NCBI RefSeq assembly: GCF_007744515.1
Contig: NZ_CP036268.1
Span: 4,831,113-4,895,112 of the forward strand
Source: Stratiformator vulcanicus
GTDB taxonomy: Bacteria > Planctomycetota > Planctomycetia > Planctomycetales > Planctomycetaceae
Length of the DNA stretch: 64,000 nucleotides
Direction: 5' to 3'
Position numbers and translations under genes: made by a program. Under the pieces are notes generated by a model. That model was not told where the DNA came from and did no database searches. It saw only the letters and a program-made list of their open reading frames with translations. This document shows, piece after piece, positions 45,401-53,357 of this stretch (its first letter is position 1; each line of letters begins with the position of its first letter).

Positions 45401-46081
45401 CTAGCGCCAAGTCGAATTCAAATCGATATCCGCTCCGCTAAAGCTCACGTCCTTGACGCGGAGGACCGCCCAGTCGAGTAGGTAGTCGGCCAATTGAACT
45501 TCCAGATCGGGTTCGCCAATGGCCGGCTGCTCGATCGGCTTGATCAACGACCAGATTTCCGCAGTCCGGGCTGTCCGCTCGGCGAACTCTTCGACCCGAT
45601 ACTTATCAACCAACCGATTAAAACCGTATTGCAATTCGGCAGTCAGACGATCGATATTTCGACCGGGGAACTGGGCACGTAGGATGCCCCGATTTTCGGT
45701 CAAGAAGACGGCGTACTGCTGCTTCACTTCCTCTCTTAAATCGACCGAGACCTCTTGAGCCAATTCAACGGCCTGTTCTTTGGCGACCTCCTGATATTTT
45801 TCAAAGTCTTTCTGGAATTGAACTCGCATTGCCTCGGCGACCGGCGGTGCCGTCTCCGCGACCAGCGAAGCCATCTCCGCGGCGATCACTTCCGGGTTTT
45901 CGGCCAGACGCTCCTGAATCGCTTTCGCCAGTTCGACCTTGTCGATCGGAATCGAGGACTCGGCGATGTAAAAGCCGTAAATGTATAAGGCAAGCAGCGC
46001 CAGCATTGAGCCGCCAATAATCTTGTTCGCGATTCCCAACGCTCTTGAGCCGCCATCATCGGGTGAGTCAGATGCATTCAT
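45401..46081 (-). CDS. membrane-anchored helical protein of unknown function
   Basis: 226 residues; AGGT precedes the ATG at suitable spacing. A membrane helix at about 19-40 (IIGGSMLALLALYIYGFYIA) is followed by a long helical region (about 47-175) rich in Glu, Ala and Gln, e.g. KDFEKYQEVAKEQAVELAQE. The C-terminal 50 residues are less helical (LEVQLADYLLDWAVLRVKDV). Same topology and partly the same sequence as the next gene, 50 nt downstream, suggesting a duplicated pair working together. No known family recognised. Confidence 0.72.
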   Translation of the reverse strand: MNASDSPDDGGSRALGIANKIIGGSMLALLALYIYGFYIAESSIPIDKVELAKAIQERLAENPEVIAAEMASLVAETAPPVAEAMRVQFQKDFEKYQEVAKEQAVELAQEVSVDLREEVKQQYAVFLTENRGILRAQFPGRNIDRLTAELQYGFNRLVDKYRVEEFAERTARTAEIWSLIKPIEQPAIGEPDLEVQLADYLLDWAVLRVKDVSFSGADIDLNSTWR

Positions 46082-46344
46082 GTCGTACCTGTCAAAGAAA
46101 TTCGGCGGTAACAGAACAGACGTCAGGGTTTCCGCCGCAAAGTCCCAGAGCCCGAACCCTTTGTAAGCCGAGCGAGCGACGATGCTCTATTGGTGAAAAA
46201 GCCGAAGGTTTCCTGCGGATTTTCCCGATGCGACCAGCGGCGATCGTTGCCAGCGGCTGGGATTGCAACACACGCTACGCTACAAATTGCCGCCACAAGT
46301 AAGAGCAGTGCCAGAAGTGCGTCCCCTCGACCGTAAGACCTCGT

Positions 46345-47079
46345 ATGCCCGACAACGACCGCGACGCCCTCATTCATAACGCTGCCAGCGAGAACATCAG
46401 CCTTGGTGATGAAGACGCGACGCTCGAAATCTTGCGCGGCGTCGTGTTCGATTTATGGCGGACCGTAGGGAATCTCACCCGGCTCCAACCATCGAAAAGG
46501 CCGCGTTACCGCGTCTCAATTTTCGGGTCGGCGCGGATCAGGCCCGAGATGCCGCTTTACCAAGACGTCAAACGGCTCGCGTTCGAGCTAGCCAACCGCA
46601 ATTGCGACATCATCACCGGTGGAGGACCGGGGTTGATGCAGGCGGCGAACGAGGGAGAAATGCAGGCCGATCCGGAGAGGGCGAAGACGCGTTCGGTCGG
46701 CATCCGCGTCGATCTCGACTTCGAGCAGGAGACGAACGCCTTCGTCGAAGAGGTTTACGTCCATCGGACGTTCTTCTCGCGGCTGCACCATTTCGTCATG
46801 GCGTCTGACGCGTTTGTCGTCGTGCCCGGCGGCATCGGCACCACGCTCGAATTGATGATGATCTGGCAACTCCTGCAAGTGCGGAAGCTGCACGATCACC
46901 CGCTGATTCTCGTCGGTGACATGTGGGAGCGGCTGGTCGATTGGGTGAAAACCGACATGGTCGACGCGGATTTACAGACGGCGAGTCCCGGCGACGAAGC
47001 GATTCCGACATGCGTCAGCACGGTCGACGAGGCGCTCGCCTTGCTGATCGAAACGCACGAGCAATGGAAAAGTCGATAA
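46345..47079 (+). CDS. LOG family protein (TIGR00730-type Rossmann fold)
   Basis: 244 residues. The nucleotide-binding motifs of the LOG/lysine decarboxylase-like family are present: CDIITGGGPGLMQAANEGEM and VVPGGIGTTLELMMIWQL (PGGxGTxxE). Several family members release cytokinin-type bases from their riboside monophosphates; others are nucleotide 5'-monophosphate nucleosidases. The arginine-rich loop SVGIRVDLDFEQETNAFVEE fits. N-terminal extension of about 50 residues before the first strand. Monocistronic, divergent from the paired membrane proteins over 263 nt. Confidence 0.92.
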   Translation: MPDNDRDALIHNAASENISLGDEDATLEILRGVVFDLWRTVGNLTRLQPSKRPRYRVSIFGSARIRPEMPLYQDVKRLAFELANRNCDIITGGGPGLMQAANEGEMQADPERAKTRSVGIRVDLDFEQETNAFVEEVYVHRTFFSRLHHFVMASDAFVVVPGGIGTTLELMMIWQLLQVRKLHDHPLILVGDMWERLVDWVKTDMVDADLQTASPGDEAIPTCVSTVDEALALLIETHEQWKSR

Positions 47080-47158
47080 TGGGCCAAAATGGACGAATGC
47101 TCGTCCAGCAGGTTAATGCCCGCCCGGTCCGAATTCGTGTTCCACGCAAAATCTCACT

Positions 47159-47941
47159 TCAAGCGGCCGGGTCGATCTCGGCCAGCAGTGCAATTCGCTC
47201 TTTGTCGGAGACGACCACACCGCCCGGTTTTTCGATCGTGACGGCAAACAGCGTCGGCTTCGAAACCTTCAATTTGGCATCAATCGGGACGATGACCGGT
47301 CCATCCGCATCGGCCGGAATGTCGAACACGCCCCCGTCGATCGGGTGCTCCTGTTCGTCGTCAAAAATCCAAAGCTGGTACTGATAGGTTTGCGGGTCGT
47401 TCGCAGCGAGACCGCTGATGACCATTCGGCCCCGTTGGTTGTCCTGGCTCCACTCAACCCGCCCTCCGGCACCAGTCGCCGCGGGGTCCTCGGTCGCCGT
47501 CCAAGCCAGCCGCAACCGGTCGGGGTCGTCGATTGACTGCGGTGCATCGGATTGTCCCCACCAACCGGCAATCGCCGTCAGAGTTGCGGCGGCCGCCGCG
47601 AACCAGGCGAGCAGTTCCCTCGTCGAAAACTCCGAGGTGTTCGACGGCCGGCTCGATTGCTCGTTGGTCGCAGATTCGTCGAGGCTGTTCGACAGATACT
47701 GCGGTGCATCGTCCAGCAATTTTTCGCGCAATCGATCCGGAATTTCCGAGACCAACTCCGCCTCGGCCAAATAGATTGAGGCCGCCAGCCGCTGTAGTTC
47801 GAGCCGATCGACGTCGGAGTGCTTTCCCAGCAGCCGGTCGAGTTCTTCGCGATCACTTTGGCAGATCCCGAACAATGCCTCATCGCCGAGCAGTTCGATC
47901 AGCCGTTCGAATTCGGGATCGTTCGAATGCGTTTCGGTCAT
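47159..47941 (-). CDS. RskA-like anti-sigma factor
   Basis: 260 residues. The N-terminal cytoplasmic part (about 1-105) is helical and lacks the HX3CX2C zinc motif of ZAS-type anti-sigmas. One membrane helix lies at about 109-128 (ELLAWFAAAAATLTAIAGWW). The extracytoplasmic C-terminus matches the RskA domain: GRMVISGLAANDPQTYQYQL, WIFDDEQEHPIDGGVF, LFAVTIEKPGGVVVSDKERI. Its ATG overlaps the TGA of the ECF sigma gene (ATGA), so it surely regulates that factor. Release by regulated proteolysis is typical of RskA. Confidence 0.9.
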   Translation of the reverse strand: MTETHSNDPEFERLIELLGDEALFGICQSDREELDRLLGKHSDVDRLELQRLAASIYLAEAELVSEIPDRLREKLLDDAPQYLSNSLDESATNEQSSRPSNTSEFSTRELLAWFAAAAATLTAIAGWWGQSDAPQSIDDPDRLRLAWTATEDPAATGAGGRVEWSQDNQRGRMVISGLAANDPQTYQYQLWIFDDEQEHPIDGGVFDIPADADGPVIVPIDAKLKVSKPTLFAVTIEKPGGVVVSDKERIALLAEIDPAA

Positions 47942-48510
47942 GAGTTCTCCCCCGTGGTCTTGGGAGTCGGGGGTTGCCGAAGTCCGGCTCTCAATTTCTT
48001 AATGCCGCGGAGTGCGTGCGATTTGACCGTTCCGAGCGGCATATCCAATCGTTGACTGATCTGCGTTTGTGAAAGGCCGTCGAAAATGGCGAGGCGAATC
48101 ACGCGCTGTTCCTCGTCCCGAAGTTGCTCCAAACCATCCCGCACACGTCTTGCTTCTTCTTGGGACACCAGCGAATCGACGTCTGCGTCTTGTACCGCTA
48201 CCACGTCAATTGTGGACTCCAGAGAAGCAGCCTCAGGGCGGCGATCATTTCGTCGCATTCTGTCGATCAGGCGTCGCCGGGCCAACATCGTCACGAACGT
48301 CGACTCCGCGCCACGGGCCGGATCGTAGATATCCGCTTTTTGCCACAATTCGATGAAGACTTCCTGTACGGCGTCTTCCGCTTCGGCGTCATCACGCAGA
48401 TATCGCCGAGCCATCGACCATACGAGGCCGCCGAATCGGTCGAGACAGCGTGCAACTGCTGATCTGTCTCCGGCAGCGATCGCCGGCAGGATCGGTTCGG
48501 AAGAATTCAT
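47938..48510 (-). CDS. ECF-type RNA polymerase sigma factor
   Basis: 190 residues from the ATG at 48510; the longer frame upstream adds a non-conserved lead. Region 2: LVWSMARRYLRDDAEAEDAV followed by QEVFIELWQKADIYDP, with TFVTMLARRRLIDRMRRNDR. Region 4: LEQLRDEEQRVIRLAIFDGL and SQTQISQRLDMPLGTVKSHA, the -35-binding helix-turn-helix. Overlaps the anti-sigma gene by 4 nt and follows the fasciclin gene by 71 nt. SigK-like by company rather than by any unique motif. It probably activates its own operon. Confidence 0.93.
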   Translation of the reverse strand: MNSSEPILPAIAAGDRSAVARCLDRFGGLVWSMARRYLRDDAEAEDAVQEVFIELWQKADIYDPARGAESTFVTMLARRRLIDRMRRNDRRPEAASLESTIDVVAVQDADVDSLVSQEEARRVRDGLEQLRDEEQRVIRLAIFDGLSQTQISQRLDMPLGTVKSHALRGIKKLRAGLRQPPTPKTTGENS

Positions 48511-48581
48511 CTGTGTCCGGAGAAAAGGAACGGCGGGTTCAATCGAACCCGCCGAGCCCACTATAACAGCAATCGTCTCAG

Positions 48582-49055
48582 TTACGGCATGATGACCGCG
48601 TCGATGACGTGAATCACGCCATTACTGCACTTGATGTCGGTCGTGACGACCTTTGCCCCATCGATCATCACCGTCCCGTTCGAGACTTTGATATCGACGG
48701 TCGAACCTTCAACGGTTTTGGCTTCCGAAAGGTTGACGACATCGGCTGCCATCACCTTCCCTGAGACGACGTGGTACGTCAGGATCGACTGCAGCTTCTT
48801 CTTATTTTCCGGCTTCAGCAATGTCGCGACGGTGCCTTCGGGCAGCTTGTCGAAAGCAGCGTCGGTCGGGGCAAAGACCGTGAACGGACCTTCGCCTTTG
48901 AGGGTCTCGACCAAGTCCGCAGCCTGCACGGCGGCGACGAGGGTCTTAAAGCTACCAGCCTTCACGGCGGTATCGACAATGTCCTTCTGGGGCGAACCCG
49001 CGAAGGCGGCGGTGGGAGCGAGTGCAATCAGAGCGGCGAGTGCGAAATAACGCAT
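48582..49055 (-). CDS. secreted fasciclin (FAS1) domain protein
   Basis: 157 residues: a signal peptide ([19 protein letters not shown]) and one FAS1 domain. The FAS1 boxes are clear: [60 protein letters not shown] and the terminal [13 protein letters not shown]. Fasciclin domains mediate adhesion. AAGGA precedes the ATG. It heads the fasciclin/sigma/anti-sigma set on the minus strand, an arrangement recalling mycobacterial sigK-rskA controlling the fasciclin antigens MPT70 and MPT83. Confidence 0.95.
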   Translation of the reverse strand: MRYFALAALIALAPTAAFAGSPQKDIVDTAVKAGSFKTLVAAVQAADLVETLKGEGPFTVFAPTDAAFDKLPEGTVATLLKPENKKKLQSILTYHVVSGKVMAADVVNLSEAKTVEGSTVDIKVSNGTVMIDGAKVVTTDIKCSNGVIHVIDAVIMP

Positions 49056-49437
49056 TCTGAGATTTCCTTGGGTTTCAAAGGTTTGTTTCTTCAGAGTTCA
49101 CCGGTGAGTCATTTTGGCCGGGGAGTTATACGCACAACTCTCAAAAGTGGATGCAAAAAGCACAAATAATGTCGCAGGTCACCGAAATCAGGCACGATTG
49201 ATCGGGGAATCCCTTACCCGATGGGCAGGTGTTGCTCCATGAATAGCTTCACGAATGACCGAAAACGGTCGGGAGCGACTACGTGAGGCTGTAGCGATTT
49301 CGGCCGAAAGTTTCCGTGAGTTCGCTATCTTAACGCTATCGATTTAATAACGTCGTCCACCGGAATCTGCTCTAGCGAACGAGTGCGATAATTCGATAAG
49401 AGTTCAGGCTTTCCGCACATCCCGACATGCATGCACA
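49056..49437 (-). promoter_or_regulatory. 382-nt divergent region; candidate ECF promoter for the fasciclin operon
   Basis: On the minus strand GCATCC (49149-49154), 16 nt, then CGTATA (49127-49132) lie about 75 nt before the fasciclin ATG. The first box recalls the CCATCC -35 of mycobacterial SigK promoters; the second does not match its -10. This is a weak, single-site suggestion. The promoter for the divergent glycine-zipper gene should lie in the A/T-rich part near 49330-49400. No gene is evident. Confidence 0.3.
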
Positions 49438-50115
49438 ATGCATGAGAACAGCATCCGCGCCATGTTTCGATCAAAATCCGCAGCGCAGTCCGCATGGACG
49501 TCGATTCCGCTCATCGCCGTCATCAGTGCCGCGCTAACCGGCTGCGCGGGCGGACCGCCGCAACGCCCCGTGGCGTTCTACAGTGAAGATCCCGGACCTG
49601 ATAAAGCCGTCGGCGGTGCCGCGGTCGGCGGCGCTGTCGGTGCCGTCACGGGGGCATTGGTCGGTCGTAATAACGGCGGCTCGGGCACGGGAGCACTCAT
49701 CGGCGCTGCGACCGGGGCTCTCGCGGGCGGATTGCTGGGCAATCACGCCGACAAGCGCGAGCATCGCGACGCCGCAGTCCGCCAAGCCCAATTTGAACAG
49801 CACGCCCTGACAAACTTCGAACTCATTCGCATGACGCAGAGCGGGCTCAGTGACGAAGTCATCGTCAATGCTGTTTCCACCGAGGGAGGACGTTTCGATC
49901 TTTCCCCGAACGGCCTGATCATGCTGAAGCAGAACGGCGTCAGCGATGCCGTGATCGCCGGCGTTCAGCGAGCCGCCGCCGGACCGATCGACCCGGTCAC
50001 CTACGTCGAACCGGTCGTCGTTGAACCGCCGCCGGTCGTCTTCGTCCGACCGCGCCCGCGACCCGGGTTGCACCTGCACGTCGGCCCCGGCCGTCCGAGG
50101 GGACGCTGCTGGTGA
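49438..50115 (+). CDS. glycine-zipper lipoprotein
   Basis: 225 residues. The lipobox LTGC puts the lipidated Cys at 36 of the long form; the ATG at 49462 shortens the lead and still keeps the signal. Residues about 57-103 form a glycine zipper of alternating small residues (GGAAVGGAVGAVTGALVGRN and GALIGAATGALAGGLLGNHA), typical of membrane-inserting or pore-associated segments. A following helical domain holds FELIRMTQSGLSDEVIVNAV and MLKQNGVSDAVIAGVQRAAA, two related SHOCT-like helices. A Pro/Val/Arg-rich tail ends the protein. Outer-membrane or envelope role inferred. Confidence 0.85.
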   Translation: MHENSIRAMFRSKSAAQSAWTSIPLIAVISAALTGCAGGPPQRPVAFYSEDPGPDKAVGGAAVGGAVGAVTGALVGRNNGGSGTGALIGAATGALAGGLLGNHADKREHRDAAVRQAQFEQHALTNFELIRMTQSGLSDEVIVNAVSTEGGRFDLSPNGLIMLKQNGVSDAVIAGVQRAAAGPIDPVTYVEPVVVEPPPVVFVRPRPRPGLHLHVGPGRPRGRCW

Positions 50116-50137
50116 CCCGAAACTAAAAGGTTTCGGG
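50116..50137. terminator. hairpin between convergent genes
   Basis: CCCGAAAC (50116-50123) pairs with GTTTCGGG (50130-50137), loop TAAAAG, directly after the glycine-zipper stop. No T-tract follows, so termination strength is uncertain. Confidence 0.55.
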
Positions 50138-50148
50138 CGGGCACCACG

Positions 50149-50376
50149 TTAAGTTTCCTCTTCGGCCAAAGCGACAAAATGCTCCGTATGGTAGCCGGAA
50201 TATAGCTGACCGGTCTTGTGGTCGGCGACGACGCAATGCCCCGGCATGTTCGTCAATTCGCCGAAGTACACGTAAACGCCCCCCTCAACGAAGGGGTACG
50301 TCCGGTGAAACTCGACCGGCAAGGCCTCGAAGTCGAATCTCACGAGTGTAAGTGGTGGGATGGGCCGGTCGGTCAT
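50149..50376 (-). CDS. small conserved protein of unknown function
   Basis: 75 residues: FDFEALPVEFHRTYPFVEGG, VYVYFGELTNMPGHCVVADH and KTGQLYSGYHTEHFVALAEEE. It looks like a complete compact beta-rich fold with a regular hydrophobic pattern, and codon use matches its neighbours. No signal, membrane helix or known motif. Convergent with the glycine-zipper gene. I support it as a real gene on composition and reading-frame quality only. Confidence 0.6.
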   Translation of the reverse strand: MTDRPIPPLTLVRFDFEALPVEFHRTYPFVEGGVYVYFGELTNMPGHCVVADHKTGQLYSGYHTEHFVALAEEET

Positions 50377-50687
50377 TTTGACAACATCGCCTCCGACTCG
50401 ATCAGTTGCGAATGCGATACCGAATAGCAGCCGCGATGAATTCTCGGCTCTTTATTCTAATCACTTGGTGCGGGACGTTTACCAGAAATTGGGCGGGCGC
50501 AACGACGGACAGAGCGTCGGGCAATTCTAATGACTCGTCATTGGTTTGAACCGCCGCCGAAATCGCATCCCCGATCCGCCAACGGATCGGGGCCAATTCT
50601 CTTTGCGGCCGCGGCTCTTCAACGAATGTCGATCGGTCGACGGTGCGGTCGTCTTGACCAAGACGGTTTTTAAAACTGGTGGGACCC
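50377..50687. other. 311-nt region with a perfect inverted repeat, no convincing gene
   Basis: CCCCGATCCG (50569-50578) and CGGATCGGGG (50583-50592) form a perfect 10-bp stem around CCAA. A minus-strand frame through this region (to 50402) has a plausible-looking C-terminal segment but no start of its own and overlaps the ACP-like gene; it may be a gene remnant. Confidence 0.5.
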
Positions 50688-50954
50688 TCAATAGAGCTTG
50701 AGGTCTTCGATGAGACGATTCCTACGGTCGATCTCACCGCGAGGAATATTGAAGTGCTCCTGGAGCAGTTCAAGAACACGTCGATGGGCGTCTCCATCAG
50801 ACCACGCGGATCCGTTGGGATGCTCCCCGTCACGCACGGCTCTTAATACAAGGTCGTCGACGGTGGCCATGTCGCCGAACCACGCCGCGTCGGCTTCTTC
50901 GATGCCGAAAGACTTTTCATAGTCGAGCACGAAGTCGGCAACGTCCAGGCCCAT
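50688..50954 (-). CDS. small helical protein, possibly acyl-carrier-protein-like
   Basis: 88 residues from the ATG at 50954 (an in-frame codon at 50975 would overlap mqnE). Sequence such as GLDVADFVLDYEKSFGIEEA and MATVDDLVLRAVRDGE recalls the four-helix acyl carrier fold, with a hydrophobic/acidic pattern and a short DDLV helix, but the D-S-L phosphopantetheine serine is not present at the usual place. The C-terminus is charged (FNIPRGEIDRRNRLIEDLKL). It begins 4 nt after the mqnE stop, so it shares its transcript. The ACP resemblance is tentative. Confidence 0.55.
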   Translation of the reverse strand: MGLDVADFVLDYEKSFGIEEADAAWFGDMATVDDLVLRAVRDGEHPNGSAWSDGDAHRRVLELLQEHFNIPRGEIDRRNRLIEDLKLY

Positions 50955-50958
50955 CGAT

Positions 50959-52098
50959 TCAAACCGCTGATGCAATCGGGCTTCCGATCCGCCATTGAGC
51001 GGGACTCTCTTTTTCTCGCAGCACTTGCCGATACAGCGTGTCCCGCTCGACCGGTTCGCGGCCGGCTTCGCGAATCAAGCCGTGGAGTTGTTCGACGGTG
51101 AGACCCTCGGGCGTCTTGGCTCCGGCATCGTGATAGATGAGTTCGTGCACCACGGTGCCGTCGATGTCGTCGGCTCCAAAAGAGAGGGCCGTCTGGGCAA
51201 TCTTCTCACCCAGCATGATCCAGTAGGCCTTAACGTGGTCGAAGTTGTCGAGCATTAACCGGCCGAGTGCGATCTGTTTAAGATCCATCAGACCGGTCGG
51301 TTTATTCAGGTGATCGAGCTTACTGTTCTCCGGGTGAAAAGCGAGCGGGATGTAGGTCTGAAAGCCGCCGGACTTATCTTGTTGTTCACGCAGACGAATT
51401 AAGTGATCGACCCGATGCCTTGCCGATTCCAAATGGCCATAGAGCATTGTGGCATTCGTCTTAATGCCGAGCTTGTGGGCGGCATCGTGCACGTCGAACC
51501 ACGTGCTGCTGTCGGCCTTGTGCTCGCAGATCTGGCTGCGCACCTCTTCGTCAAAGATTTCGGCACCGCCGCCGGGCATGGAGCCGAGACCTGCTTCGAT
51601 CATCTGCTCGAAGACCCATTCGTAGGGCTTTTTGGTCATGTGGCTGAACCAGTGGATTTCGACCGGCGTCCACGCCTTGATATGCAATTCGGGCCACGTC
51701 TCGTGAATGACGCGCACGACATCGAGGTACCAGTCAAATTTCTTCTGGTGATGCAGGCCGCCGACGACGTGAATTTCAGTCGCCCCCTTTGACTTCGCTT
51801 CGTGAACCCGCTCGCGGATCATGGCATCGTCGAAGGTGTAAGCCTTCTCGGCTTTCAGATCGGACCGGAACGCGCAGAACTTGCAGCGATAGATGCAGAC
51901 GTTAGTCGGGTTCAGGTGAATGTTGGTGTTGTAAAACGCGAAGTTCCCGTTCTTCCGCTCACGCACGGTGTTGGCGAGCCGACCGATCGTGAGCAGATCG
52001 ACCTGTTCATCAAGGAAAACGCCATCGTCGAACGACAGACGCTCGCCGCCCTCGACTTTGGCTTCGATTTCGGAAATTTGGGTGGTGTAGTCGGACAT
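50959..52098 (-). CDS. mqnE: aminofutalosine synthase (radical SAM)
   Basis: 379 residues from the ATG at 52098, which starts the conserved MSDYTTQISEIEAKVEGGER; upstream in-frame codons lack family sequence. The SAM-binding CX3CX2C is Cys68, Cys72 and Cys75 in NPTNVCIYRCKFCAFRSD. Further MqnE blocks are GATEIHVVGGLHHQKKFDWY, GLGSMPGGGAEIFDEEVR and GADDIDGTVVHELIYHDAGA. The enzyme joins 3-[(1-carboxyvinyl)oxy]benzoate with SAM-derived adenosyl to form aminofutalosine, the second step of the futalosine route to menaquinone. Three Uma2 genes and a UbiA enzyme precede it on the same strand. Confidence 0.94.
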   Translation of the reverse strand: MSDYTTQISEIEAKVEGGERLSFDDGVFLDEQVDLLTIGRLANTVRERKNGNFAFYNTNIHLNPTNVCIYRCKFCAFRSDLKAEKAYTFDDAMIRERVHEAKSKGATEIHVVGGLHHQKKFDWYLDVVRVIHETWPELHIKAWTPVEIHWFSHMTKKPYEWVFEQMIEAGLGSMPGGGAEIFDEEVRSQICEHKADSSTWFDVHDAAHKLGIKTNATMLYGHLESARHRVDHLIRLREQQDKSGGFQTYIPLAFHPENSKLDHLNKPTGLMDLKQIALGRLMLDNFDHVKAYWIMLGEKIAQTALSFGADDIDGTVVHELIYHDAGAKTPEGLTVEQLHGLIREAGREPVERDTLYRQVLREKESPAQWRIGSPIASAV

Positions 52099-52159
52099 TG
52101 TTTGGTTGGTAGGAAGTTCGATGGCCCAGAAAAGAACCGCAGTAGGAACAATCAATTCA

Positions 52160-52783
52160 CTAAAATGTTGTGTTGTCAAATAAGTCTTCGACGGAGCAAC
52201 GAAACTCGGGAAGCACATCCTGGCCATCGAGCATTTCGGATTCACTCACAATCGCTGCGGATACGTCAGGGCGGAACACATGAACGCAGCGTTTGTTCGG
52301 AACGATCACCCACACGGCCTTCACACCGATGCACAAGTATTCGTCGACCTTGGTCTCGATCTGTTTCCAACTATTCGATGGCGAGACGACTTCGACGACG
52401 AGGTCTGGCGTTGCTGTCAAGGTTCCGCTCGTCGGTCCCGACTTTCCCAGCTTCGACTTTTCGATAACGAACAGGTCCGGCCCGCGGACAGTGTCGGGAT
52501 CACGGCTGATCAATATGTACGAGTCGTTTGAGCCGATGACGTAAGGTTGACCTGACCGCTGCGTCCAGGACTTAAGCAGGAATGCAATGTTGACGCACAC
52601 AATTCCGTGGATAGTCCCCGGCACATCGCACTCCACTATCTCGCCCCGAATCAACTCGGCCCGTCGCTCGAATGGCATGCGCTCGAATTCGGCCATCGTA
52701 ATGAGATGGGTCCCTGCTTCAACGCTGCTCACGTTCTGACTCCGATTGCGGCGAAAGCTGACTGATTCACGCTCGTGGACCAT
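52160..52783 (-). CDS. Uma2 family protein (DUF820), tandem copy 3
   Basis: 207 residues from the ATG at 52783. Core: RAELIRGEIVECDVPGTIHG, VRGPDLFVIEKSKL, PDLVVEVVSPSNSWKQIETK and YLCIGVKAVWVIVPNKR, i.e. the PD...EVxSP...K pattern. The phrase IHGxVCVNIAFLLKxW is shared with the next copy, showing recent duplication. It starts 10 nt after the stop of copy 2, so the three Uma2 genes are one transcript. The C-terminus (CSVEDLFDNTTF) is normal. Confidence 0.88.
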   Translation of the reverse strand: MVHERESVSFRRNRSQNVSSVEAGTHLITMAEFERMPFERRAELIRGEIVECDVPGTIHGIVCVNIAFLLKSWTQRSGQPYVIGSNDSYILISRDPDTVRGPDLFVIEKSKLGKSGPTSGTLTATPDLVVEVVSPSNSWKQIETKVDEYLCIGVKAVWVIVPNKRCVHVFRPDVSAAIVSESEMLDGQDVLPEFRCSVEDLFDNTTF

Positions 52784-52793
52784 AAATACAAGT

Positions 52794-53354
52794 TTAGACC
52801 CCGGCGAAGATTTCTTCGACCGGGCAGGTGAAGCCGGGGAGGACTTCGTCAGAACGAAGTTCATCGCCGATAGTGAGAATGAATGGCGCCCGGTTTTCTC
52901 GGTAAACGTGAACCTGCCGTTCGCTGACGTCCGCCACCCAAACCTCTTTCACGCCGATCCGAATGTACTCTGCCACTTTTTCATGAATCCCCGTCCAACG
53001 ATCGGTGGGGGACGTGACTTCGACGCAGAGGTCAGGCGGAACCCGGAGCGTCCCTAGCGGTAACCGCCCGCCCTCGATCCGACTCTTTCGGATTGCCATC
53101 ACGTCGGCCCCGCGAACTCGATCGGGGTCGGTTTCAATCAATATGTAGACATCGTTCGAGCCGATCCAAAACTCCTCGGCGGCGTCACGCACCCAGAGTT
53201 TGAGCAAGAACGCGATGTTGACGCACACTCCACCATGAATCCCACCCGGCATCGGCTGCTCCACAATTTCGCCGTCGACGAGGTCGCACGGGCCCTCGAA
53301 CGACATCTGCTCGAATTCGTCGACGGTGATCAGTTTGGTCGGCGCGGTCGCCAT
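52794..53354 (-). CDS. Uma2 family protein (DUF820), tandem copy 2
   Basis: 186 residues. Core: CDLVDGEIVEQPMPGGIHGG, VRGADVMAIRKSRIEGG, PDLCVEVTSPTDRWTGIHEK and YIRIGVKEVWVADVSERQVH. Closest to copy 3 by eye: both have VCVNIAFLLK and IGSNDxYILI. Begins 3 nt after copy 1. The retained acidic and lysine residues suggest a working active site. No partner toxin, methylase or helicase is adjacent. Confidence 0.89.
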   Translation of the reverse strand: MATAPTKLITVDEFEQMSFEGPCDLVDGEIVEQPMPGGIHGGVCVNIAFLLKLWVRDAAEEFWIGSNDVYILIETDPDRVRGADVMAIRKSRIEGGRLPLGTLRVPPDLCVEVTSPTDRWTGIHEKVAEYIRIGVKEVWVADVSERQVHVYRENRAPFILTIGDELRSDEVLPGFTCPVEEIFAGV

Positions 53355-53357
53355 CGG

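Noticed and set aside
50569-50592. Perfect 10-bp stem as a Rho-independent terminator
   Set aside because: No T-tract on either strand; recorded only as an inverted repeat.
50402-50833. 143-codon minus-strand frame beside mqnE
   Set aside because: It overlaps the better-supported small gene in another frame and its N-terminal half is low-complexity; possibly a gene remnant, not annotated as a gene.
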